From contig JASGKO010000038.1 in NCBI GenBank assembly GCA_049840595.1, positions 1-64,000 on the forward strand: 64,000 nucleotides of DNA, given 5' to 3'. The notes under the pieces are model-generated. The model ran no database searches and was not told the origin of the DNA. It worked only from the letters and a program-made list of their open reading frames with translations. This DNA is from JASGKO01 sp049840595. Its GTDB lineage: Bacteria; Verrucomicrobiota; Verrucomicrobiia; Chthoniobacterales; Chthoniobacteraceae. This document shows positions 47,796-55,946 of this stretch, piece after piece. How positions within the stretch are numbered: position 1 is the stretch's first letter; the number at the start of each line of letters is the position of its first letter. Made by a program: the position numbers and the translations under genes.

Positions 47796-50000
47796 ATGAA
47801 TACCACGCGCACCATCGACGACGGAAACCTCTACTCCCTGCTGGAAGCCACCCATGGGAACCCTTTTGCGGTTCTTGGGATGCACGAAGTGGGCGACCAA
47901 CTCGTCGTCCGAGCGTGGCGACCGGATGCCAGGACAGTGAATATTTTGGATGTGGCGGACTCGTCCCGGAGCTTCCCCGCCGAGCGCATTCATTCCGACG
48001 GTTTTTTTGAAGCGGTCCTGCCAGTAGGAACTGAGCGCTTTACTTATGAACTTGAATTGGAAGGTCACGAGGGGGGGACTTGGAAAACACGCGATCCGTA
48101 TTCCTTCAGCCCACTGCTGGGCGACGTGGATTTACACCTCTTCAGCGAGGGGCAGCACTGGGAGCTTTATGAGAAATTCGGCGCACACCTGCGCGAAGTG
48201 GATGGCGTAAAGGGCACGGCCTTCACCGTGTGGGCGCCCAATGCCCGCCGCGTGAGCGTGGTCGGCGATTTCAACCACTGGGACGGACGCCTTTTCCCGA
48301 TGCGCAAGCTGATCAACGGCGGGGTATGGGAAATCTTTATCCCCGGGGTCGGCGAAGGCGCTCATTACAAGTTCGAGGTCAAGCAATCGCATGGCGGGCT
48401 GTCGCTCAAGAGTGATCCCTTTGCCTTCTACGGCCAGCACAGCCAGCAGACGGCCTCGATGGTTTTTGATCTGAGCCGCTATAGCTGGAACGACGCGGAG
48501 TGGATGGAAACGCGCAAGACCAAGGAATGGCAGCGCGAACCGATGTCCGTTTACGAAGTGCATCTCGGCTCCTGGGCGCGCATCCCGGAGGAGGGCAATC
48601 GCTGGCTCAGCTATCGCGAAATGGGCGAGCGGCTTTTGAAATACGTGCTCGAGATGGGCTACACGCACATCGAGTTGCTGCCGGTGGCAGAGCATCCGTT
48701 CGATGGCTCATGGGGCTATCAGGTGACCGGATATTTTGCACCCACCAGCCGCTTCGGAAATCCCGATGAATTCCGCGAGTTCGTGGACCTCTTCCATCAG
48801 AATGGCATCGGCGTAATCCTCGACTGGGTGCCCGGCCATTTCCCGAAGGATGCCCACGGCCTAGCGGAATTCGATGGCACCGACCTCTACGAGCATGCCG
48901 ATCCGAGGCTCGGCGAACACATGGACTGGGGCACGCTGATCTTCAACTACGGTCGCAACGAGGTACGCAACTTCCTCATCGCCAATGCCCTCTTCTGGCT
49001 CGACCAGTATCATATCGACGGCCTGCGCGTGGATGCCGTGGCCTCGATGCTTTACCTCGACTACTCGCGCAAACCAGGCGAGTGGGTCCCGAACGTCTAT
49101 GGCGGGCGCGAAAACCTCGAAGCGATCTATTTCCTCAAGCGCTTCAATGAGGTCTGCTACACTCGATTCCCTGGCATTGTGACGATTGCCGAGGAGTCAA
49201 CCGCGTGGCCCGGGGTATCACGTCCCACCTATCTGGGTGGCCTTGGCTTTGGCTTGAAGTGGAACATGGGCTGGATGCACGACTTCCTCGCCTACATGAG
49301 CCGTGAGCCCATCCATCGCCGCTTTCACCAGGGTGACATCACCTTCTCCCTGCTTTACGCCTTCCATGAGCATTTCGTCCTCGTGCTCAGCCATGACGAA
49401 GTGGTACACGGCAAGGGCTCCCTGCTCGGCAAGATGCCCGGTGATTGGTGGCAGAAGTTTGCCAACCTGCGGATGTTTTATGCGTGGATGTATGCCCACC
49501 CGGGCAAGAAGCTGCTCTTCATGGGCGGCGAGTTTGGCCAGAGTGGGGAATGGAATCATAACCGCAGCCTCGACTGGCATTTGCTCAACTACCCTGAGCA
49601 CGACGGCCTGCGCCGTCTCGTTCAGCATTTAAATCATCTATACAAGGCGGAGCCCGCCTTCTGGGAACTGGATGATACTTATGAAGGCTTCGAGTGGATC
49701 GACTTCCACGACTCCGACAACAGCGTGGTGGCCTTCATGCGCCGGGCACGAAATGGAGCTCCGATCGTCTTCATCGTCAACGCCACGCCGGTCGTCCGCG
49801 AGCACTACCGGGTCGGGGCTCCCGGCGAGGGCTGGTATGAAGAAATTCTTAACACCGATGCGCAAACCTACGGGGGCAGCAACCAGGGGAATTACGGAGG
49901 CCAGCACGCCTCACCCATCGCCTGGCAGGGCCAGTCTCATTCCCTGAGCCTGCGGCTGCCTCCGCTGTCGGTCATCGCTTTCAAGAAGCACGGGTATTGA
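47796..50000 (+). CDS. glgB: 1,4-alpha-glucan (glycogen) branching enzyme, GH13
   Basis: GlgB makes alpha-1,6 branches in glycogen. The 734-residue protein has two N-terminal carbohydrate-binding beta domains (NPFAVLGMHEVGDQLVVRAW; FTVWAPNARRVSVVGDFNHW), the GH13 barrel with nucleophile Asp413 in GLRVDAVASMLY, acid/base Glu466 in TIAEESTAW, and VLSHDEVVHGKGSL, then the C-terminal beta domain. The catalytic residues lie 8 positions after those of E. coli (405/458). ATG 47796 is preferred to 47769, as family members start just before the first beta domain. It is the only glycogen gene here. Confidence 0.96.
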   Translation: MNTTRTIDDGNLYSLLEATHGNPFAVLGMHEVGDQLVVRAWRPDARTVNILDVADSSRSFPAERIHSDGFFEAVLPVGTERFTYELELEGHEGGTWKTRDPYSFSPLLGDVDLHLFSEGQHWELYEKFGAHLREVDGVKGTAFTVWAPNARRVSVVGDFNHWDGRLFPMRKLINGGVWEIFIPGVGEGAHYKFEVKQSHGGLSLKSDPFAFYGQHSQQTASMVFDLSRYSWNDAEWMETRKTKEWQREPMSVYEVHLGSWARIPEEGNRWLSYREMGERLLKYVLEMGYTHIELLPVAEHPFDGSWGYQVTGYFAPTSRFGNPDEFREFVDLFHQNGIGVILDWVPGHFPKDAHGLAEFDGTDLYEHADPRLGEHMDWGTLIFNYGRNEVRNFLIANALFWLDQYHIDGLRVDAVASMLYLDYSRKPGEWVPNVYGGRENLEAIYFLKRFNEVCYTRFPGIVTIAEESTAWPGVSRPTYLGGLGFGLKWNMGWMHDFLAYMSREPIHRRFHQGDITFSLLYAFHEHFVLVLSHDEVVHGKGSLLGKMPGDWWQKFANLRMFYAWMYAHPGKKLLFMGGEFGQSGEWNHNRSLDWHLLNYPEHDGLRRLVQHLNHLYKAEPAFWELDDTYEGFEWIDFHDSDNSVVAFMRRARNGAPIVFIVNATPVVREHYRVGAPGEGWYEEILNTDAQTYGGSNQGNYGGQHASPIAWQGQSHSLSLRLPPLSVIAFKKHGY

Positions 50001-50087
50001 TTTTTCCCAGGCTTCGAAAAAAACCTTTGCCCTGTAAATATTTTGTCGTAACGTTTTCCACCAACTCCAATCTGTTACCCACCCTAT

Positions 50088-50787
50088 ATGAATAGAAAAA
50101 AGTTCCTCCTGGCGTTCACCCTCATTGAACTGCTGGTCGTTATTTCCATTATTGCTCTGCTCGCAGGTATCGCGCTGCCCGTGTTCTCTTCGGTGCAGAC
50201 TCGCGCCGCTCAAACGAGCGACCTCAGCAACGCCAAGCAGATTGGCCTCGCTTGCAAGCTGTATGCGGGTGACAACGATGGCGCTTATCCGAACAAGGAC
50301 GTCAATGGTAATGCCCTCACTACGTCCAACACCGCGAACGACTTCTTCAAGGTGCTGATTCCTTCTTACGTCCAGCAGGAGAAGATTTTCTTCGTGCCGA
50401 AATCGGCTTGGAATACACGCAACGGCATCATCCAGAAACCGGACGAAGTGATCACCAACGAATCCGACAAGCTCGCTCAAGGCGAGAACCAGTTTGCATA
50501 CGTCACTGGTATCACGGAAACCTCCAATCCCAGCTTCCCGCTGGTTGCTGATGGCTTCTTCGAGCACAGTGGGCGTCTACACCACCGATGAAACCCAGAA
50601 GGGTGGCGTCTGGAAAGGCACCAAGGCGATCGTGATTCGCGCCGACCAGAGCGGCAACGTTGAAACCGTCAAATCCACCGACCACAAGGTCTATGGCCAG
50701 ACCGGCAACTCGACTAGCTCGGACATTTTCGCTTCCGACACCAACTGGCTTAACTCCACCACGCAGAAGCCGGTCAACCCGCTCTAA
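50088..50787 (+). CDS. Prepilin-like (type II secretion pseudopilin type) protein, one frameshift
   Basis: The protein has a class III signal peptide, MNRKKFLLAFTLIELLVVIS, with Glu at position 5 of the mature chain and a hydrophobic helix to about residue 30. Cleavage would be after Ala rather than the usual Gly. The head domain (QTSDLSNAKQIGLACKLYAGDNDGAYP) resembles the many PVC-type N-methylated proteins. The frame breaks near 50555-50575. The rest (GVYTTDETQKGGVWKGTKAI ... VKSTDHKVYGQTGN) lies in another frame and ends at 50787. The restored protein is about 232 residues. A terminator follows at once. Confidence 0.85.
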
Positions 50788-50811
50788 GCTGAGTTTATCA
50801 ACTAACTTTTC

Positions 50812-50843
50812 AAAAGCCCCGGTCCGAAAGGCCGGGGTTTTTT
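50812..50843 (+). terminator. Rho-independent terminator after the prepilin gene
   Basis: AAAAGCCCCGG ... CCGGGGTTTTTT forms a GC-rich stem (CCCCGG/CCGGGG, extended by a CC/GG pair past a bulged T) with a T run, 25 bp after the stop. Confidence 0.85.
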
Positions 50844-51099
50844 ATTGATTTAGGATGTGGTTCTGTACGGTCATCCCATTAGAGCAATTCAACAAAAGGG
50901 TAGCCATCGGTAAGTCCGTTTCGAGGTGGGTAGCCCGCTGGAGAAAAGGTGCCATGGAATCAAACAATTCGGCATCACGAAGAGGCAAAGATCGAATCGA
51001 ATGCTGACATCTCTTCCGTCTCTTTCAGAGGCGACGGAGTCACGCAGACAATCGCGCGACCAGAGTCCACCCGGATATGAGAGAAGTTCTTCAGCCGTT
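50844..51099. other. Intergenic region without recognised content
   Basis: The 256 bp between the prepilin terminator and the convergent xseA gene hold no supported gene, repeat or hairpin. An open frame from 50926 runs into antisense xseA and has no domain signature. Confidence 0.5.
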
Positions 51100-52374
51100 T
51101 TATTCCACCTTGGAGTCGAAGCTGCCAGCAGCAACCCTGGTGGTGATGGTATCCCCGGCCTTTACTGCTTCCTGCCGACGAATGACCTGCCCTTTATCGT
51201 TCATGGTGATACTGAATCCGCGTTCCAGCGTCGCCTGGGGTGAAAGCGCTTTGAGCACCCGGCTCCGGGCTTCCAGCAAATCGGTTCGTCGCTCGAGTTG
51301 GCGGCGGGATATGGCCTTCATTCGCTCGCTCAAAGATCCGAGCTGATTCTTCTTCACTGCGATTTGCCGATCAGGTCGATGCTGGCGGATAATCTTCATC
51401 CATGCCGTCAGCCGATGGCGCGTCCCCTCCAACTGGCGACGGGTCTCCCGTGTCATGCTTTCAGCCGCATAATCAAGACGCTGCCAAAGCGATTGAATAT
51501 ACTGTGCCAGCCGTCGCTGCAGACGGGCTTCGACGCCGGTGAGTTGTTGGAGGATTTCTGAAGCATCCGGAGCCACCATCTCAGCAGCCGCACTCGGCGT
51601 GGGGGCCCGGAGATCGGCCACAAAATCGGCAATGGTAAAATCAATTTCGTGCCCAACAGCGGAAACCACCGGCACCTCGGAGGCGAAGATGGCCCGGGCA
51701 AGAATCTCTTCGTTGAAAGCCCACAAATCCTCGATGCTCCCCCCGCCCCGCGTCACAATGATCAGGTCCACGGGAGGAAGCCCGGTCCCGGAAGGGTTCG
51801 CCAGCATTGTCACGCCGCGGGCAATCTCCTCGGCAGCACCGTCTCCCTGGACCCGGGCGGGCCAGACAAGGATCGGAAGCCATGGAGCACGCCGTTCCAA
51901 CACTTTGAGCATGTCACGGATCGCCGCACCGGAGGGCGAAGTGACAATGCCTATCCGCAATGGAAACCGGGGCAATGCGCGCTTGTGCTCGGGATCGAAA
52001 AGCCCCTCCTCCATCAGCTTACGCTTGAGCGCCTCGAAGCGGGCCTGCAGCAATCCCCCCCCCGCCGCCTGGACCTGCTGCACATTGATCTGGTATTGCC
52101 CCCGGGCCTCGTAAACGCTCAGCCCGCCTCGCACCTGCACTTGCATCCCATCGGAAAGCGGGATCGTCTGGTGGCGTAGCCCGGGCCGGTAAAAGAGCAC
52201 GCAGGAAATCTGGCTGCGCTCATCCTTGAGCGTAAAATACTGGTGCCCGGAGGATTGCTTGCGATGGTTGGAAATCTCCCCTTCCACCCACACCTCGCCA
52301 ATACAGCCCTTGAGCAAATCGCGCACCGCCCGGGTGAGCTGGGTGACATTGAGAACCGTGGGTGTTTCTGGCAT
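51100..52374 (-). CDS. xseA: Exodeoxyribonuclease VII large subunit
   Basis: XseA with several XseB copies degrades single-stranded DNA. The 424-residue protein has the N-terminal OB fold (LTRAVRDLLKGCIGEVWVEG, GHQYFTLKDERSQISCVLF), the catalytic core (LRIGIVTSPSGAAIRDML; LIIVTRGGGSIEDLWAFNEE; VPVVSAVGHEIDFTIADFVAD) and long C-terminal helices. The small-subunit gene xseB is not adjacent. It is the last gene of a minus-strand run; rlmH ends 69 bp upstream. Confidence 0.96.
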   Translation of the reverse strand: MPETPTVLNVTQLTRAVRDLLKGCIGEVWVEGEISNHRKQSSGHQYFTLKDERSQISCVLFYRPGLRHQTIPLSDGMQVQVRGGLSVYEARGQYQINVQQVQAAGGGLLQARFEALKRKLMEEGLFDPEHKRALPRFPLRIGIVTSPSGAAIRDMLKVLERRAPWLPILVWPARVQGDGAAEEIARGVTMLANPSGTGLPPVDLIIVTRGGGSIEDLWAFNEEILARAIFASEVPVVSAVGHEIDFTIADFVADLRAPTPSAAAEMVAPDASEILQQLTGVEARLQRRLAQYIQSLWQRLDYAAESMTRETRRQLEGTRHRLTAWMKIIRQHRPDRQIAVKKNQLGSLSERMKAISRRQLERRTDLLEARSRVLKALSPQATLERGFSITMNDKGQVIRRQEAVKAGDTITTRVAAGSFDSKVE

Positions 52375-52443
52375 CGGATTCCATCAAAGCGCAGCGGCGT
52401 TCCGCTGTCAGCGAAATCTTCATCTCCTCTTGGCGCCTTGGAC

Positions 52444-52884
52444 TTAATCCCGATGGTAGGGCGTGCCGACTTTGATGCCGTAGGCACGGTAGAGTTGTTC
52501 GAGGAGGACGACGAGGGCAAGTTCGTGCTGAAGGGTGATTTTACCCAGGGCCCAGGTCCATTCCGCGGCGCGGCGGAGTTCTTCTCGATGGCCGTCCGCG
52601 CCGCCAATGAGCAGGGCGATGCCTTTGGTGCCGCTCATCTCCCAGGCGGAGACTTTGGCGGCGAATTCGCGGCTGGTTACCTGGGCGCCGCGCTCATCGA
52701 GCACCACCCGGCGCCAGCCTTCGCTTTTCTCCAGCAGCAGAGCGCTTTCCTTTTCCGGGCCGGGACTTTTGAGATACTCCACCCGTACATCAGCGATGCG
52801 CTGGAGGCGCCCGAGGTATTCCTCAATCCCACTCCGGGCATACGCCAGTTGCGGTTTACCAATCGCAAGCACGAGCCACTTCAT
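52444..52884 (-). CDS. rlmH: 23S rRNA pseudouridine-1915 N3-methyltransferase
   Basis: RlmH methylates pseudouridine 1915 in helix 69 of 23S rRNA. The 146-residue SPOUT protein has the knotted SAM site IALLIGGADGH, the conserved stretch ALVVLLEQLYRAYGIKVGTPYHR at its C-terminus (length normal), and LDERGAQVTSREFA. It overlaps the C39-like gene upstream by 4 bp. Confidence 0.95.
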   Translation of the reverse strand: MKWLVLAIGKPQLAYARSGIEEYLGRLQRIADVRVEYLKSPGPEKESALLLEKSEGWRRVVLDERGAQVTSREFAAKVSAWEMSGTKGIALLIGGADGHREELRRAAEWTWALGKITLQHELALVVLLEQLYRAYGIKVGTPYHRD

Positions 52885-53624
52885 CGGACAGTCACTCCCG
52901 GGGCAGAATTCGTGACCACGGGCTTGAGCACGCGGTAGTAGCGCAAAGCCTCAATCTTCCGGTGCAATTCGCTCAACGGATAGTAGCCACGTGCGGCTCC
53001 GGCCCCCGGATCGCGGATGAGATAATCCCAGCCCTGCTTGCCCACGATCACAACAAAATGGGTAACGCCCCGACTTAGGCGAATGCGGATGATGACCGGA
53101 TTGCCATGAAGCAGATTCCAATCAATGAGCGCGTAGGAGGGAGCATCCTCGTAGGCTTTTTCAATCGACCCCGGCGCGAGTTCTGCCACTGCCTCCCAAT
53201 AAAGCCAGCCTTCCGGCGTAAAACCGCCAGATTTTTGCAGGAACCAATTTAACTGCTGGGGATTGATATCCACCCCGTAGAATTTGAAAACCATCGCAGC
53301 AGAAGTCACCGCACACCCTGCCGAACCCATCGTGTCGGGGCCGTAAGCCAGCGTGTCGGTATGCCATTGCGGATCGGCCTGCGCGTAACCGGGAACCGGA
53401 ATGAGCACCCGGCTGAAGAAATAAAGCCCACCGCTCGGCTCCAGAGGTTGAGGCTTCGTATAGTTGGCAATCCACGCCGCCAGCAGCAGGAAGGAAAGCA
53501 AGGCTCCGAGGAAACAAACCGGAAAAAGCCGTTTCCTAAAAAGAATGTTCGATTTCGCTGCTTGGGAACACGCCCCGGTCACGGCAGAGGTTGCTTCTAA
53601 TGGCAAAACGGGATCAGTCTTCAT
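52881..53624 (-). CDS. C39-like putative cysteine peptidase, membrane-anchored
   Basis: The 247-residue protein has a cytoplasmic N-terminus, one membrane helix (LFPVCFLGALLSFLLLAAWI, about 33-55) and an external papain-like C39_2 domain. The catalytic Cys is in TMGSAGCAVTSAAMVFKFYG, and the His and Asp lie in VTHFVVIVGKQGWDYLIRDPG. Such proteins are predicted peptidases; substrates are unknown. The start ATG 53624 overlaps the end of the DUF2017 gene by 11 bp. A longer frame to 53774 would read antisense-like sequence within DUF2017. Confidence 0.82.
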   Translation of the reverse strand: MKTDPVLPLEATSAVTGACSQAAKSNILFRKRLFPVCFLGALLSFLLLAAWIANYTKPQPLEPSGGLYFFSRVLIPVPGYAQADPQWHTDTLAYGPDTMGSAGCAVTSAAMVFKFYGVDINPQQLNWFLQKSGGFTPEGWLYWEAVAELAPGSIEKAYEDAPSYALIDWNLLHGNPVIIRIRLSRGVTHFVVIVGKQGWDYLIRDPGAGAARGYYPLSELHRKIEALRYYRVLKPVVTNSAPGVTVR

Positions 53625-54117
53625 TTTCCCCCATGAGCACGCGGACGAGTAGTTCCTGAATCTGATGGAAAAGCTCGATCTGGAAAACCGCGCGCTCCCG
53701 TTCGTTGAAAATGGAGAGCATCCCCCGGCGCCTGAGATCGGCCTCCGTGAGCTGATGGCGTGCAGCCAGCGCAAGGGTGACCTGGTTCAAGGCGTTGATC
53801 CACGCCTCAAAATGTGCCCGCTCGATCAGCAGCCGGTATTCGCCATTTTCATCGCGCCCCGCCGACATTTTTTGCAGATCGCTTCGCACAGTGAGCATCG
53901 CATCCTGGAAAAGCGTCTTGAGTTCGGGATGAACATACTCGCGCCATTCTTCGCTGGCCTCGTCTTCTTCATCGGTCGAGGGAAGGCTGTACAAGCGCTC
54001 GAGAGCGGGATCGTCCTCGCTGGTCTCGGCTTCCTCCGGAATATTACGAAGGAGGCCGGCAAAAAATTCATCCACGCCATCAAGGACGAGGCTTTGACTG
54101 GAAACATGGATTTCCAC
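53614..54117 (-). CDS. DUF2017 family protein
   Basis: The 167-residue all-helical soluble protein starts MEIHVSSQSLVLDGVDEFF, has an acidic middle (about 30-55) and the conserved C-terminal part FEAWINALNQVTLALAARH ... FNERERAVFQIELFHQIQELLV. DUF2017 genes usually sit next to clpS, as here (9 bp downstream of clpS). A role with the N-degron/ClpAP system is suspected from that association only. Confidence 0.88.
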   Translation of the reverse strand: MEIHVSSQSLVLDGVDEFFAGLLRNIPEEAETSEDDPALERLYSLPSTDEEDEASEEWREYVHPELKTLFQDAMLTVRSDLQKMSAGRDENGEYRLLIERAHFEAWINALNQVTLALAARHQLTEADLRRRGMLSIFNERERAVFQIELFHQIQELLVRVLMGENED

Positions 54118-54126
54118 GTCGGCACC

Positions 54127-54408
54127 TTACATTGCTTTTTCCAGCGTGGCGAGCAGGAGATAGCCGTGCAGTTGCTGCACATAAAGTTCGGCCTTTTCCC
54201 GCGCACCCGTCCAAACTACAGAGCGGCCCTGCTCGTGGACCTCAAGCATGTGCTGCTCGGCCTTTTCCCGTGAGTGGCCAAAGACCTTCTGAAAAACCAT
54301 CGTGACGTAGCTCATGAGATTCACGGGATCGTTGTGCACCACTACCGACCAGGGGTGATCGATCTCGGCTGCAGTTTTACTCTCTTTCTCGACGACTGTT
54401 TCACTCAT
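54127..54408 (-). CDS. clpS: ATP-dependent Clp protease adaptor ClpS
   Basis: ClpS delivers N-degron substrates to ClpA or ClpC. The 93-residue protein has a flexible N-terminus, then WSVVVHNDPVNLMSYVTMVF (the conserved N-D-x-x-N/T-M core that binds the N-terminal residue) and QHMLEVHEQGRSVVWTGAR and ends AELYVQQLHGYLLLATLEKA. ATG 54408 gives the standard length; an in-frame extension to 54552 reads repeat-like intergenic sequence. It heads the clpS-DUF2017-C39-rlmH-xseA run. Confidence 0.95.
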   Translation of the reverse strand: MSETVVEKESKTAAEIDHPWSVVVHNDPVNLMSYVTMVFQKVFGHSREKAEQHMLEVHEQGRSVVWTGAREKAELYVQQLHGYLLLATLEKAM

Positions 54409-54517
54409 CGCGATCAAGAGTTTACCGCCAAGTCGCCATGTCGCCAAGCGGGGAAAATCGAAGTGACGCCCGGAAGTGTTTTTCTGCCTCACGCGGAGAA
54501 CACCGAGGCGCAGAGAA

Positions 54518-55438
54518 TTACCAACTCGCACGCGCATGGATGAGTCCGCCAAGCAGGGTCGTGCGGGGAAGCGAAAGAGGCGGCGTAAGAGAGGTGGCGC
54601 GGCGGGTCAATTCGAGATTGAGGTGGTTGATCTCGGTGGGGCGACCGTGGCGCAAGTCCTGGAGCGTCGAAATGAGAACGCCCTCGCCGCACAGGCTGAT
54701 CTTATGGATGTGCTGCATGATTTCCACCTCGGTGAAAGCGATTCCATGCCGCTCTGCCACAGCAATTCCTTCGCGGACCACTTCACGGGCCATCCCGGCC
54801 ACGGCGGGGTCACGGGCGAAGATTCCATTATCCACTTCCAGGAGCGGACAGATAGAATTGAAGACGGTATTGATGATCGTTTTTTGCCAGATCTCGCGCT
54901 GGATATCCGGTTCTTCGCGAAAGGGAAAATCGGGAGTGGAGAGCAATGAAACGGTTTTTGGCAACGTGGAAGCTGCGCCTTGAATGAACCCAATCGGCGA
55001 TGGCGAGACGGCGCGGAAGGTGACTTCGTTTGCGCCAATCGTCTCGGCGGTGACATAAAGAATACAGCGATGAAGTGCGACGCAGGAGCTACGCAGGAAC
55101 GACTGTTCAACTCCCAGACCGTTTTGCAAAACGACGAGTGGCCCTGTGACCGGTCGTGTCAGCAATGCTCGAGCAATGGAATCGTTCGCGTAGGCCTTGG
55201 CGGTGACCACGACCAGCCCGGCCAGTTGCCCGAGCCGGGAGAGCGTAGTGCATTTGACCCCGACCTCGAAGCTGGAGCCATCCCCGCCGTACAGGGTAAT
55301 CAGCACCCCGCTGGAATAATCATCGTCTCGACTGGTATGGACGAGCACCACGTGCCGGCCCGCCCGGGCGAGGCTGGCCGCGAGCGCGAGTCCCACCGCC
55401 CCGGCCCCGAGGATGTAAATGCAATCGGTCCGGCACAT
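54518..55438 (-). CDS. panE: 2-dehydropantoate 2-reductase (ketopantoate reductase)
   Basis: PanE reduces ketopantoate to pantoate with NADPH in coenzyme A synthesis. The 306-residue protein has the Rossmann motif IYILGAGAVGLALAASLARAG at the N-terminus (starting CRTDC), VVLQNGLGVEQ, and the C-terminal helical domain with the catalytic Lys region EIWQKTIINTVFNSICPL and the typical STLQDLRHGRPTEINHLN. Family members with other 2-oxo acid substrates exist, so specificity is inferred. ATG 55438 lies 2 bp downstream of the DUF2917 stop, making a two-gene unit. Confidence 0.85.
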   Translation of the reverse strand: MCRTDCIYILGAGAVGLALAASLARAGRHVVLVHTSRDDDYSSGVLITLYGGDGSSFEVGVKCTTLSRLGQLAGLVVVTAKAYANDSIARALLTRPVTGPLVVLQNGLGVEQSFLRSSCVALHRCILYVTAETIGANEVTFRAVSPSPIGFIQGAASTLPKTVSLLSTPDFPFREEPDIQREIWQKTIINTVFNSICPLLEVDNGIFARDPAVAGMAREVVREGIAVAERHGIAFTEVEIMQHIHKISLCGEGVLISTLQDLRHGRPTEINHLNLELTRRATSLTPPLSLPRTTLLGGLIHARASW

Positions 55439-55440
55439 GC

Positions 55441-55824
55441 TTATCGCGGTTGAAAGGGAGTCATGGGCAGGCGCTGGAAGGGGCGATACTTTTCCTTCGC
55501 CTCGGAACGGGAAGCCGGGGCTTTGCGCAAAGACACCATCGCCTCCCCGAGGGCCTGCACGACGTAGGGCCAATGGTCTCCCAGCACCAATTTCTCTCCG
55601 GCCGACAAAATGACATCCTCCGGCGCCGGGGTCCCGGTCAGCCAGACGATTCCGGCCTTCACCTCGATCGCGCTGACGCGGCTGGATTTTTCCAGACGGA
55701 AAATCTGGCCGGGTTGGAGCGGGAGGATTTCACCCAGGGCGGCAGGACTGCTCGACGCAGCCACCGCCCCGACGTCGGCCCGACGCAGGGTGGCAGTGGA
55801 TTCAAGGGTAAGGGTGTCTTTCAC
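55441..55824 (-). CDS. DUF2917 domain protein
   Basis: The 127-residue protein has the cupin-like DUF2917 core: ILPLQPGQIFRLEKSSRVSA, GIVWLTGTPAPEDVILSAGE and LGDHWPYVVQALGEAMVSL. GTG 55824 is chosen because GAGG lies just upstream and the sequence further out is AT-rich operator DNA; an ATG at 55926 would overlap that operator. The function of DUF2917 is unknown. Here it is divergent from a MocR-type regulator, and I recall a DUF2917-MocR neighbourhood in Proteobacteria as well. Confidence 0.75.
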   Translation of the reverse strand: MKDTLTLESTATLRRADVGAVAASSSPAALGEILPLQPGQIFRLEKSSRVSAIEVKAGIVWLTGTPAPEDVILSAGEKLVLGDHWPYVVQALGEAMVSLRKAPASRSEAKEKYRPFQRLPMTPFQPR

Positions 55825-55884
55825 GGCAGGAACCTCACGCGGAAGCACACACTTTAACAGATACAATTGATTGCATTTATATCC

Positions 55885-55913
55885 TGTACAGATTATCTCT
55901 GTAAATCTGTACA
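55885..55913. promoter_or_regulatory. Perfect inverted repeat, likely MocR operator
   Basis: TGTACAGATT (55885-55894) and AATCTGTACA (55904-55913) are perfect inverted copies with a 9-base spacer in the divergent gap between the DUF2917 and MocR genes. Partial copies (AGATACA at 55860 and TGTATCT near 55932) flank it symmetrically. The symmetry is seen directly. Binding by the adjacent GntR/MocR protein is inferred from position. Confidence 0.65.
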
Positions 55914-55946
55914 AGCTGAAATTCACCGCACCTGTATCTAGGCAGG

